64,000 nucleotides of DNA from Streptomyces eurythermus (GTDB lineage Bacteria; Actinomycetota; Actinomycetes; Streptomycetales; Streptomycetaceae). This document shows positions 52,786 to 61,048 of the stretch, piece by piece. The stretch lies in the NCBI RefSeq assembly GCF_014649115.1, contig NZ_BMSK01000015.1:202822-266821 (forward strand), given 5' to 3'. The translations under genes were made by a program, and so were the position numbers. Numbering within the stretch: position 1 is the first letter of the stretch; each line of letters opens with the position of its first letter. The notes under the pieces were generated by a model that saw only the letters and a program-made list of their open reading frames with translations, was not told the DNA's origin and searched no databases.

Positions 52786-53988
52786 ATGCAATGGTCCGAG
52801 TACAGCACCGCTGAACGGCTCAAGACGCTGCGCGGTGGCATGACCCAGGAGCAGTTGGCGGAGGCCGCCAACGTCTCCGTGGGCGTCGTACGGAAGTTGG
52901 AACGGGGCGGCACCGCTTCCCTGCCGTCGCTTCTGTCCATCGCCTCCGCCCTCGGCACCGACATCGCCGTGCTCCTCGGCCAGCAGGCGCCCCGTCGCTC
53001 CATGGACCGCGACGAGCGTGCGGCATTGCGGGCGCTGTCCGCTGCCACGCACGATGCCGCCATCGGCATCCCCACCGACACCGAGCCGGGCACCGTCGAA
53101 GAGCTCCGTGCTGTCGTCCGGCGCGCTGACGCCGCCTACTGGGCCGGCCGCTACACCGAACTCGGCGCGTTGCTCGGGGCCTTGCTTCCCGAAGCTCGCG
53201 CCCGGTACGACCTGGCGGACGCCGACGAGCGGGAGGCCGCGGCCGGTGTCCTGGCCGATGTCTTCCAGACCGCCGGGATGGCCGCGAACGTGTGGGGGTC
53301 ACGGGACCTGGCCTACGCGGCGCTCACCTACGGCCGGCAGATCGCCGTGCAGGCTGGCGACGACCTGCGGGATGCCCATCTGGCCGCCACCACGGCGTGG
53401 GTGAATCTCCGCGACGGGCGGACCGCGCAGGGTTTCGCTCTCGCCGCGGCTCAGGCCGACCGGGTCGAGCCCAAGATGTCCGAGCACGACCCGGACCGGT
53501 TGTCGGTGTACGGGCAGCTCGTCACGAACGCGGCTGTGGCCGCGTCCCGGGGTGGCTCCTCGCCGGACGCCGCACGGGAGTACCTCTCCCAGGCCCACGC
53601 GGTCGCCGCCCGCCTCGGTGTGGAACATGCCCGTGGCCGGCATGCCCAGCCCTTCGGGCCCCTGTACGCCGGCACGCAGGCCATGAGCATCGCCGTCGCC
53701 CTCGGCGACACCGGCGGTGCGCTGCGACTCATGGACACGGTCCGGCTGGACGACACGGTGCCCCTCGCCACTCGGGCCCGGTACGGTCTCGACGTCGCCT
53801 TGACGCACGTGGAGTGCCGCCGATGGGACCAGGCTGCCGACACCCTGGAAAAAGTCTGCGGCATGGCGCCGGCGTGGGTGCGGCACCAGATGCTGCCCGG
53901 AGTGATCATTTCTCGCCTCGCCGGTGTGTCCGTCGGGCGGCTCCGCGGGCTCGCCCGCGCGGCTGGTGTGCCCCTCGCCGTCCGCTGA
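52786..53988 (+). CDS. XRE-family regulator with TPR-like C-terminus
   Basis: A 400-residue protein. The N-terminal HTH (residues ~8-65) reads RLKTLRGGMTQEQLAEAANV, then LERGGTASLPSLLSIASALG. The rest (~90-400) is helical, TPR-like repeats, as in the common Streptomyces XRE-plus-TPR regulators that can sense peptides or metabolites. The YdcF and HAD genes precede it. No operator is identified. Confidence 0.86.
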   Translation: MQWSEYSTAERLKTLRGGMTQEQLAEAANVSVGVVRKLERGGTASLPSLLSIASALGTDIAVLLGQQAPRRSMDRDERAALRALSAATHDAAIGIPTDTEPGTVEELRAVVRRADAAYWAGRYTELGALLGALLPEARARYDLADADEREAAAGVLADVFQTAGMAANVWGSRDLAYAALTYGRQIAVQAGDDLRDAHLAATTAWVNLRDGRTAQGFALAAAQADRVEPKMSEHDPDRLSVYGQLVTNAAVAASRGGSSPDAAREYLSQAHAVAARLGVEHARGRHAQPFGPLYAGTQAMSIAVALGDTGGALRLMDTVRLDDTVPLATRARYGLDVALTHVECRRWDQAADTLEKVCGMAPAWVRHQMLPGVIISRLAGVSVGRLRGLARAAGVPLAVR

Positions 53989-54176
53989 CCGGCCACCGCC
54001 ACGGGCCGTAGCAGCTCTCACGGCCGCCACCAGTCCGACCGCCACGTCCCGTTGCAGTTCTGCTGGAGGACGAGAGCGCGGCAGCACGGGGCGTGTCAGG
54101 CCATCGAGTCATGAGTTCCTGGCGCCGCCACGGGCCGTGCCTGTCCTGCGGACAGGGCAGGCAGCACGCTGATCAC

Positions 54177-54620
54177 ATGCCGAAATCCTCACCCGGCGGC
54201 ATCGGACACGTGCCGGTCGCCATCTACTCCTGCGCGTTCGAGTCGGCCGCTGTCCGCGAGGCCGAACGCCGCGCACGCCGCTACGCCGACGCCCGGCACT
54301 GGCACGTGGCCGGCGCCTGGTCCGACGACAACCCGTGTGTGCCGTTGGACGGCCGCCCGGCTTGGGCGGCCGTCACGAGCACACTGTCCTCCGGCCTGGT
54401 CCGCGGCATCATCGTCGCCGGAATCTCCCACCTCGCGGACGACGCCGCACAGTTCGCCGCGCTCGGTGTCCTCATCCGTGACCGGGGCGGCTTCCTCGCC
54501 GAGGCGACGTCCCCGCCACCCCGCCAGACCGCCGGACGACAGAAACGCCGGCGCGTTCAGCTCGAAGCCTCCTCGGGCTGGTGGCTGTGGAAAGACCTCG
54601 CTCCGGGAGCCGCCTCGTGA
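54177..54620 (+). CDS. Resolvase-fold-like hypothetical protein
   Basis: A 147-residue protein. The core (about residues 12-105) echoes the N-terminal catalytic domain of serine recombinases in layout: VAIYSCAFESAAVREAERRA, RHWHVAGAWSDDNPCVPLDG, then SSGLVRGIIVAGISHLADDA. The nucleophile Ser-x-x-x-Gln pattern is not clear and no DNA-binding domain follows, so it is probably not an active recombinase. The ATG at 54177 is chosen; an in-frame Met at 54093 adds a Cys-containing head. Its stop overlaps the next gene start (GTGA, 54617-54620). Confidence 0.6.
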   Translation: MPKSSPGGIGHVPVAIYSCAFESAAVREAERRARRYADARHWHVAGAWSDDNPCVPLDGRPAWAAVTSTLSSGLVRGIIVAGISHLADDAAQFAALGVLIRDRGGFLAEATSPPPRQTAGRQKRRRVQLEASSGWWLWKDLAPGAAS

Positions 54621-54823
54621 CCCGGGCACGGGCAGGAGTCGGTGATCTGGTCGAGGACACCGGCGGACGCCACGCCATCGTCACCGACATCAAGCAGGGT
54701 GCTGTGTGGGTCCTGCGTCCGGTGTCGGGCGGCACGACGAATCAGTGGGAGACGGACGAACCCGAAAGCCTCCACGTCATCGAGACGCGCGAGGAACGCG
54801 TGCACCGAGAGAAGACCGCTTGA
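54617..54823 (+). CDS. Small hypothetical protein, 68 residues
   Basis: A GTG at 54617 overlaps the previous stop by 4 nt. The product is VTRARAGVGDLVEDTGGRHA, then IVTDIKQGAVWVLRPVSGG and a charged tail, all-beta in feel. It is recognisable as a short beta-barrel-like Streptomyces protein, with no assigned function. It is coupled to the resolvase-like gene. Confidence 0.6.
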   Translation: MTRARAGVGDLVEDTGGRHAIVTDIKQGAVWVLRPVSGGTTNQWETDEPESLHVIETREERVHREKTA

Positions 54824-54949
54824 TGCCCTGCCGCCATGAGGCCCACGGCGGAGCCGGCACCACCCGGCCAGCAACAGAGCAAGCGCGCCCACGACTCACC
54901 ACTCATCGCCAGAACACTTCCCCAGACACGCCCGGAAGGTGGACCCGCC

Positions 54950-55252
54950 GTGTACGCATTCGGCATCTGCATCGACCGGCATTACCTCACCCCCGGCCTC
55001 GCCACGATCGCCTCGCTGGCGGACAGCCTCAGCCCCCGCGCCCGCAAGGCCGCAGCGCTGCGCTTACTCAGCTTCGACCTCGGACCACCCCAGGCGCTGC
55101 TGCTGGCCCACCTCGCCAAGCGAGCCGGCTTCGGGTCGTTCGCCCTGGCCCGCCGTTCCCCCCTGCGCACCGCGCGGATGGCGACCAGTGACCGACCTCG
55201 GGACCATCACCGATTGTCAGTGACGGCCCATATCATCCGTTCACCCGTATAG
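54950..55252 (+). pseudogene. Truncated GT8-like glycosyltransferase
   Basis: GTG at 54950 follows GGAAGGTGG. The frame reads VYAFGICIDRHYLTPGLATI, then ALRLLSFDLGPPQALLLAHL and AGFGSFALARR. This resembles the start of a GT8-type glycosyltransferase, but it stops at 100 residues, before the DxD motif. It also contains a rare TTA codon (55064-55066). I treat it as a 5' remnant; a short functional protein cannot be excluded. Confidence 0.55.
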
Positions 55253-55279
55253 CCCAGGTTCGGAGCGGAGCGGCATGAC

Positions 55280-58200
55280 ATGGCACGACAGCGTCCGTGG
55301 ATCATCGAAGACTGCGCGATCACCTCACCCGACCAGGACCGCTTCGACCACCAGTCAGTGAGTCGTGAACTTCTCGACATCGTGCGCGGCTCAACCCAAC
55401 CGCTGGCAATCGGACTGCTAGGGCCATTCGGCAGTGGCAAGTCGTCCGTCGTACGCCTCCTGGCAGCAGAGCTCAAGCACGACCCAAAATGGGCGATCCT
55501 GCACCTTAGCGCCGAGCGGCACAGCGGTTCCGCGCGGGCGAGAGGGCTGCTCTACGGGCTACTCGATGAGGCGTGGCGGCAGAACCTCATCGGCCTCGAG
55601 CAGTGGCAAGCCGAGCGCGCATGTCTCGATGGCGGGCGGCAGCGCACCGCGCCGCGTCCTACAGCGATGTCTGCAAAGCCAGGGAAACAGTCCTGGTACG
55701 CCTACCCTGCGGCCGCTGGCGCAGCGCTGGGGTGGCTTCTAGCTTCCCTGGCCACGATCTGGTTGCTCGGCGTGGCTGTCGTGGCTTTCGGCCACCTGGG
55801 CGGAGTCGCGGCCGACGTGCCCGTCGGGACGTGGTTCGCTGCCCCCGGAGCCCGTCCGCTGACCACCGCACTGTCAGGCGCAGCCGTTGTGGCGTGCGTT
55901 CTGGGCACCGCAAAGGACGGAGCGCTGTCCTCGCTGAGAAGGCACGAGATCACGCTCACCACGCCGCGTGCGGAGTCCACCGACGACTTGGAGCAGGTCT
56001 TCTCCGGCGTCATCGACACCATTGACCGTCGGCTGGTCATCGCAATCGACGACATCGACCGCCTGGCGGCCAGCGAGGTCCTCGATGCCCTCACCACCGT
56101 GCGGAGCCTTTTGCTCACCGGCACCTACCGCAAGCACCCACCGGTCTTCCTGCTGTCCTGCGACGAGGACATCATCCGCGAGGCCATCGTCGGCGTGCGT
56201 CCCGGCCTGGCCCACCGGCCCGCCCAGCAATCCCGCCACAACGCCGACTCGGTGCCCACTAGGGCCGCCGAGCGCAAGGCGACCGAGGAGGCGGCGCAGG
56301 AATACCTGAACAAGCTGTTCACGGTGCGCCTCGTCCTGCCCGCCCACCACGATGCGGACCTCAGACAGTACATCGAGCACCTCCTCACCCACCCGACCCC
56401 TCACCAACTCGTGCATCGCCTAGGTGGCATCACAGCAGTGCGGGACGTGCTCGAAACGTTGATTCACCCAGACGTCCGCGACCCTCGCCACGCCATCCGG
56501 CTGCTCAACGCGTTCCTAGCCGACTATGGGCTCGCCATTCGTCGCGAGCAGGACAACGGCGCACCAGCTTGGATCGCGTCTGGTGAAGTGACCGGCCACC
56601 CCATCACCCTGGCCCGGCTCACCGTTTTGAGGCACGACTACCGAGCTCTTTACGACGGCATCTGCGCCGAACACGACCTGCTCGCCCTCCTGGACGACGC
56701 ACTGCTCGGCTCTGCCAGCGCGCTCGTCGACCCGCTTCTCACCGCGTACATCGTTAGCGAGAAGGCGGGTGATTCAACGAACAGCTCCGGCAGCGACTCG
56801 ACGGAGGCAAGCGCCACCCTAGACACCGCTCAGGCCGGCGACGACACACTGCCTCGTCTGGACACCGCAAAACACCCAGGCTTGCGCTATCTACGTGCCA
56901 CAGCTGCCAGGGCACGGACAGGCCGCCCCGAACACCTGATGCCACTACTCACCTTGGGCTCCACCCCCGCCAGTCGCGCCCTGGGCAGCGATCAGGCCGC
57001 AGCCATCCAACGCGAACTCCTCCAGCGCGACGCCGACGCCCTGCGTGACCGCCTCACAGTGATCGAGATACGTGAACGGGCACTGCTCGCCGCCACCCAC
57101 GCCCTCGAGTCGGCACGCCCCGGCCAGGACCTCGACAACACTATGGCCGCAGCAGTTGAAGCCCTGTCGCGCACGCCCGGCCTCGCCAACCACCTCAACT
57201 CCGGTACTGACCTGGTCGGCCGCGCTCTACTCAACCTGACCGACCGCATCGCCAGTCGACGTACGCAGATGCGCACGCCGATCGCGGCCCACCACCTCGC
57301 CGGCATCCTCGACCTTGTGCCACCCGCCCACCTGCCTTCCCTTTACACCAGCCTCAGCACGCCCCCTCCCCCGGAGTCGGGGAACACCCCTGCAGCGGAG
57401 CAGCCCGCCTTCGCCTGGGCTCAGGCCCTGATCGTTCTGCCCACCGACCGCCACAGCCGGCAACTGCGGCCCGCGCTGGAGGCGTACTTTCACACCCTCG
57501 CTGCTTCTGGCGGCGCTGACGAGCTGAAAGTCTGGCTCATCGACTACAACGAGTCGTCAGCCGAACGGCGCGCGCTGTGGCCTCAGGATGCCTACCGCGC
57601 CCTGATGGCGATGGCCACTCGCGCAGCAGACAGTGCGACCGTGCAAGAGACGCGCCAGGTCATCGAGACGGCAGCCAGCTACCACATGTGGCAGCGTCCC
57701 GTCATGCTTGGCGTTTTGACGTGGCTATCGAGCGCCAATGATTCCCTACGTGTGAACGCTGTGGAGATCCTGCTCCAGCGCGTGGTGCCCGCCGACGAGT
57801 GGGGGAGCGCTACGGGCGAAGAAGCCGCTTTCGGCGCGACGCTTGCCACCGAGTTCCTAGAGCACGCCGCAGATTTCCTCTCCGACGACGAGGACACCGC
57901 ATCCTCCGAGCAGACCGCCGAGCTTCTCCATCGATGGCTGCAGATAATCGGGGACCACTCCACCCCTAGCGGCCGTCAGGTCAGCGCCGTCGTAGCCGAG
58001 ACACTCGCCCAGACCGCACACACGAGCAGTGAGCTCGCTGCAGCGGCGGCCCGGATCCTGCCCGACCTACAGCAGCAGGACGCAGCAGTGTGTGCCGTCG
58101 CCATCGCCGAAAACATCGCGGCCCCGGCAGCATCGGACAACGCCGTAGCAAACGCACTCGCAGAGGCCCTCCTGGCGTTCATGCACGTCAGGACCGACGA

Positions 58201-59311
58201 CCCTACCGCCCAGGAAGCCGCTCGGACTAGTCAGAAAGCATTGACAGCCGGCCTCACAGTCGACGATGTCCGGGGCACTTTCGCCCGCCGACACCTTGCC
58301 GCCGTCATGAGCACCGACGCGGGCCGAGAAGCGGGAATCACCCTGGTCGACGAGTTCACGCCGCGCCTCGCCCAGCACCACATCGCTCTCAGCCGGGAAC
58401 TCTTCTCCTGTCTCCATACACTGCTCGCCAACTCCGCGACTCGCGCAGCCCGGCTCGGCCAGGTGTTGCAGCACCTCTACAACCGGATGAGTACGCAACC
58501 AGCCGAGAACGCTGGCTTTGCCGCCCACTACGCAGCGGAACAGGCCGTGACAACACAGTGGCTCACCTGGATCGCTCAGCACTGGACACGCATCCCCGAC
58601 CACGAGCGCTCATTGGCTCTGGCGGCGGCACCCCGTCCGGACCTCGACCGAAGCAACGGACTCCCTGACCTACTCGCCCAGCACCTGCTGGACACACCCG
58701 AAACCGAGCCTTGGCAACACGCCGCAGACCTCTGGCCTACAGTCGGCCCCGATCGCCAGGCAGCCCTGCTGGTGGCCGCAGACGGCCGCTGTCCCACCCT
58801 CGCCGAGCATGCAGCCCAGGCACCAACTGACGTCCTCATCGTGACGCTGAGAACAGCGAACGCAACCGCGCTTCCGACGGTCCTTGACCTCATATCCGCA
58901 AACCCGCAGGCCACCCAGGTGATCTGCGACTACCTCGACGACGCCATCACAGGACGCGAATGGGCCGAAGAGCACGCGGTCCTCATCGCTTCCGCCTGCC
59001 CCGCCCCCGGCCCACTCTGGGAAGTCCTCTTCACAGCACTCCCCAAAGGTCCCAGCGCCGTCGAACGCGTCAGCCCGCTCATCGCAGCTCTCCTCATGCA
59101 AAGCGGTACTGCCGCTCCCCGCACCATCGTCGACGAGATTGCGCCCGTACTCCGTGAGGCAACCGTCGCCAGTGCCACTGCGCTCGGCCGCGCTGTCCGC
59201 CCTGCTCCCAAACTAGCAACGGCGCTACGTCGTACCTTGCACGGTCACAGCAAGACAGCCGCAGAGAAGGAACGAACATCCGCCTTCAAGCAAGCAGCCG
59301 GAATCCGCTGA
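55280..59311 (+). CDS. KAP-family P-loop NTPase, 1343 residues
   Basis: Walker A is GLLGPFGSGKSSVVRLL (Gly48-Ser55), and Walker B is RLVIAIDDIDRL (about 251-262). Two hydrophobic segments (about 141-172 and 193-211) lie between them, which is the hallmark of KAP NTPases: a membrane-inserted loop within the nucleoside-triphosphatase. After about residue 420 comes a very long helical, Ala/Leu-rich region, possibly HEAT-like, without a recognised domain. KAP members include phage-exclusion proteins such as PifA, so a defence role is likely, but no dedicated partner is proven. The ATG at 55280 lies just after a degenerate upstream frame. GC is lower than in the core chromosome. Confidence 0.85.
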   Translation: MARQRPWIIEDCAITSPDQDRFDHQSVSRELLDIVRGSTQPLAIGLLGPFGSGKSSVVRLLAAELKHDPKWAILHLSAERHSGSARARGLLYGLLDEAWRQNLIGLEQWQAERACLDGGRQRTAPRPTAMSAKPGKQSWYAYPAAAGAALGWLLASLATIWLLGVAVVAFGHLGGVAADVPVGTWFAAPGARPLTTALSGAAVVACVLGTAKDGALSSLRRHEITLTTPRAESTDDLEQVFSGVIDTIDRRLVIAIDDIDRLAASEVLDALTTVRSLLLTGTYRKHPPVFLLSCDEDIIREAIVGVRPGLAHRPAQQSRHNADSVPTRAAERKATEEAAQEYLNKLFTVRLVLPAHHDADLRQYIEHLLTHPTPHQLVHRLGGITAVRDVLETLIHPDVRDPRHAIRLLNAFLADYGLAIRREQDNGAPAWIASGEVTGHPITLARLTVLRHDYRALYDGICAEHDLLALLDDALLGSASALVDPLLTAYIVSEKAGDSTNSSGSDSTEASATLDTAQAGDDTLPRLDTAKHPGLRYLRATAARARTGRPEHLMPLLTLGSTPASRALGSDQAAAIQRELLQRDADALRDRLTVIEIRERALLAATHALESARPGQDLDNTMAAAVEALSRTPGLANHLNSGTDLVGRALLNLTDRIASRRTQMRTPIAAHHLAGILDLVPPAHLPSLYTSLSTPPPPESGNTPAAEQPAFAWAQALIVLPTDRHSRQLRPALEAYFHTLAASGGADELKVWLIDYNESSAERRALWPQDAYRALMAMATRAADSATVQETRQVIETAASYHMWQRPVMLGVLTWLSSANDSLRVNAVEILLQRVVPADEWGSATGEEAAFGATLATEFLEHAADFLSDDEDTASSEQTAELLHRWLQIIGDHSTPSGRQVSAVVAETLAQTAHTSSELAAAAARILPDLQQQDAAVCAVAIAENIAAPAASDNAVANALAEALLAFMHVRTDDPTAQEAARTSQKALTAGLTVDDVRGTFARRHLAAVMSTDAGREAGITLVDEFTPRLAQHHIALSRELFSCLHTLLANSATRAARLGQVLQHLYNRMSTQPAENAGFAAHYAAEQAVTTQWLTWIAQHWTRIPDHERSLALAAAPRPDLDRSNGLPDLLAQHLLDTPETEPWQHAADLWPTVGPDRQAALLVAADGRCPTLAEHAAQAPTDVLIVTLRTANATALPTVLDLISANPQATQVICDYLDDAITGREWAEEHAVLIASACPAPGPLWEVLFTALPKGPSAVERVSPLIAALLMQSGTAAPRTIVDEIAPVLREATVASATALGRAVRPAPKLATALRRTLHGHSKTAAEKERTSAFKQAAGIR

Positions 59312-59691
59312 GGTGCAGCGGGCCAGATAATCTGCCCCCCGTTCGCGTAGTCCGCATTAGCCACAACACTCCCGGCCCACAGTTCGTCATCCGGCGCACC
59401 ACTCTGCCGGGTACGTGTCGCACCAAGACGTGTCCGCTTCCCGTTCCTTGTGGTTCTTCGCGCCCTTAGCCCCACCAGGTCGTCGAGTGGGCAACTCCAG
59501 CTCGCTGCTGCTCCTCGTCGGAGTGCTGGTAGATCACTAATCCGACCCGGGGGCCGGACCGGCTCGCTCTGGACGTGTCTAAGACCCGGCAGCTCCGCGG
59601 GCCTCGCCGACCGGCTCGGCATGACTCCGACTCAAGGAGGACTCAGCCTGAGAGCAGGGTGGAGAATGTCCGGCACTTGGTCGACAAAAGG
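59312..59691. other. Intergenic stretch with an integrase scrap
   Basis: About 380 bp without a gene. It holds a 27-bp stretch identical to an integrase coding segment (59510-59536) and otherwise no repeat or hairpin that I could support. Confidence 0.5.
59510..59536 (-). pseudogene. Integrase relic (27-bp identity)
   Basis: Identical to 61162-61188 in the second integrase, and in the same frame it reads IYQHSDEE, the segment with the catalytic tyrosine. Only this scrap and a few residues beside it survive. It shows that another element's integrase end once lay here. Confidence 0.6.
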
Positions 59692-60663
59692 CTACTTGCC
59701 CGGAAAAAAGGCGTTCAGCATAAGCTCGATGACAACCAGACCGACACCGGCGATTCCACCGGCTGTTGCGCTTTGGTAGAGAATCGCCACGACCACTACG
59801 GCTGCAGCGACCGCCGCCGGTTCCGGAACCCCATGCCGCGCTGAAGTTATAACGATTACCGCGACAAGAACCGCTGTGATAGACAGTCGCAACGCGTCGC
59901 CCATGCGGCGGGGTGCCTTAAGGTCGCCCTCGTCCAAAAGTGCTCCGAGCCGCCCCAAGGCGTACCGCTCACTGATCGTCAGCGCTAGGCGCCCGAGGTC
60001 GCGCGCCGCCTTCTGGGGTTCCTTGTCCAAAGCAGCCTCCGCGCACCGCAACGCCTCCACGACCTCGGCCGCGTGCGCCTTCAATGGCCTGTTGCGCCGC
60101 GAGAAAACGGGGACAGTCCCTCGCGCGATACGCGCCCCTCGCACTCGCATTACCGGGAGACGCAGTGACACCGAGCTGAGGTGGTGATCGCGGGTCCCCG
60201 AGGTTCGCACAATGTCCGCGCATTGCCCAATCAGGCCGGCCCAGATGCTGACGCGCTCGAAGGTGAAGCCTCCGGCTCCGCACATACGAGCGGCGGAAGC
60301 CATAACGAACCGCAGCGGGTACGCTGCCAACAGCAGCACGACCCCGCCCGCACCTATGTCACCAATAGCCCACCCGACCAGACCCTTCGCATCGCTGTAG
60401 TACGGGACCTGTTCGGCGAGCTCGTCCACTCTCTCCACATCGCCCGCAAACGCACCGACGATCCCGCGTAGGCAGACGTAGGCGAAGACAGCCCACAGCA
60501 CCCACGTCCTCACTTGCTGTTGGTGGTAGCGCCGCAAGGCCACTCGCACCGGTCCTGGCACGGGACCGATGCCAAGCACTTCGACATCCTCGCGCAGCTT
60601 CCGTATCGCCTCGTCCGCCTGCCGCCGGTGCCGTGCGGCAACGCAAGCTCCGATCCACCTCAT
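59692..60663 (-). CDS. Four-segment membrane protein of unknown function
   Basis: A 323-residue protein. The N-terminus is basic with a coiled-coil-like stretch (RQADEAIRKLREDVEVLG), then hydrophobic segments at about residues 55-75 and 95-120, a cytosolic basic and helical middle (about 130-245), and two more hydrophobic stretches near the C-terminus (about 265-320, ending MLNAFFPGK). The ATG at 60663 begins MRWIGACVAARH; a longer in-frame extension has a Cys/Gly-rich head. It is convergent with the KAP gene across 380 bp. It may be a membrane partner or an unrelated cargo gene. Confidence 0.68.
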   Translation of the reverse strand: MRWIGACVAARHRRQADEAIRKLREDVEVLGIGPVPGPVRVALRRYHQQQVRTWVLWAVFAYVCLRGIVGAFAGDVERVDELAEQVPYYSDAKGLVGWAIGDIGAGGVVLLLAAYPLRFVMASAARMCGAGGFTFERVSIWAGLIGQCADIVRTSGTRDHHLSSVSLRLPVMRVRGARIARGTVPVFSRRNRPLKAHAAEVVEALRCAEAALDKEPQKAARDLGRLALTISERYALGRLGALLDEGDLKAPRRMGDALRLSITAVLVAVIVITSARHGVPEPAAVAAAVVVVAILYQSATAGGIAGVGLVVIELMLNAFFPGK

Positions 60664-60953
60664 CACTGGCCGATCATTACACCGGCTGCAGGCTCTGCGA
60701 CCCTCAACTCCTAACTCCGCCTCAGGAGTGTGCAGAAGCAATCCGCTCTGTCTGCAACATCCCGCACCCGGAGGGGCACCACCGCAACGAACCATACGCA
60801 CCCCTCCACAGCACCCCGCTGCGAGCTCGTGCCCATAGCGTGCCCATAAGAGCGGATAGCCACGGTCAACAGCGGTGCGCCCAAGCCCGCATAACGGCGC
60901 TGGTGCAACGGATCAAGGCAGGTCGGCAACCTTCTAGCCGCTCAAGCGCCATC
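60664..60953. other. Right-hand flank of element A
   Basis: About 290 bp between the membrane-protein start and the att core. It holds the arm site at 60829-60845 and no gene that I can support. Confidence 0.45.
60829..60845. promoter_or_regulatory. Putative integrase arm site, right end of element A
   Basis: GTGCCC-N5-GTGCCC, as at the left end (42099-42115), followed by ATAAG where the left copy has TAAG. It lies 109 bp before the right att core. Confidence 0.55.
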
Positions 60954-60997
60954 GCTTCCCAAGCTGAGAGCGCGAGTTCGATTCTCGTCACCCGCTC
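60954..60997. repeat. Attachment-site core, second copy (44 bp)
   Basis: Identical to 41991-42034. It lacks the 5' half of the tRNA, so it is not a gene. It serves as the right end of element A and the left end of element B. Confidence 0.93.
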
Positions 60998-61004
60998 TGT
61001 GATT

Positions 61005-61031
61005 AAGGCCCAGGTCAGAGACCTGGGCCTT
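61005..61031. terminator. Terminator hairpin after the second att core
   Basis: A perfect 11-bp stem (61005-61015 with 61021-61031), followed by TTGTTGTTG. It resembles the hairpin after the tRNA (42042-42068), so an incoming element re-supplies a terminator to the tRNA. It also lies just downstream of the second integrase stop. Confidence 0.8.
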
Positions 61032-61048
61032 GTTGTTGTGTCCGGCGA

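Larger units (their letters stand above)
41991..60997. mobile_element. Element A: integrative, probably mobilizable element at tRNA-Gly
   Basis: Bounded by identical 44-bp att cores (41991-42034 and 60954-60997), about 19 kb in all. It carries a tyrosine integrase and excisionase, an XRE repressor, a replication-initiator-like protein with a DnaC-like loader and a repeat-rich candidate origin, MobC plus relaxase, and cargo genes up to the KAP NTPase and a membrane protein. No FtsK/TraB-type translocase or type IV secretion gene is seen, so transfer would need a helper. GC is visibly lower in the cargo half. Confidence 0.9.

Noticed and set aside
41991..60997. Element A as a complete self-transmissible actinomycete integrative conjugative element
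   Set aside because: No FtsK/TraB-like translocase or secretion genes seen in its length.
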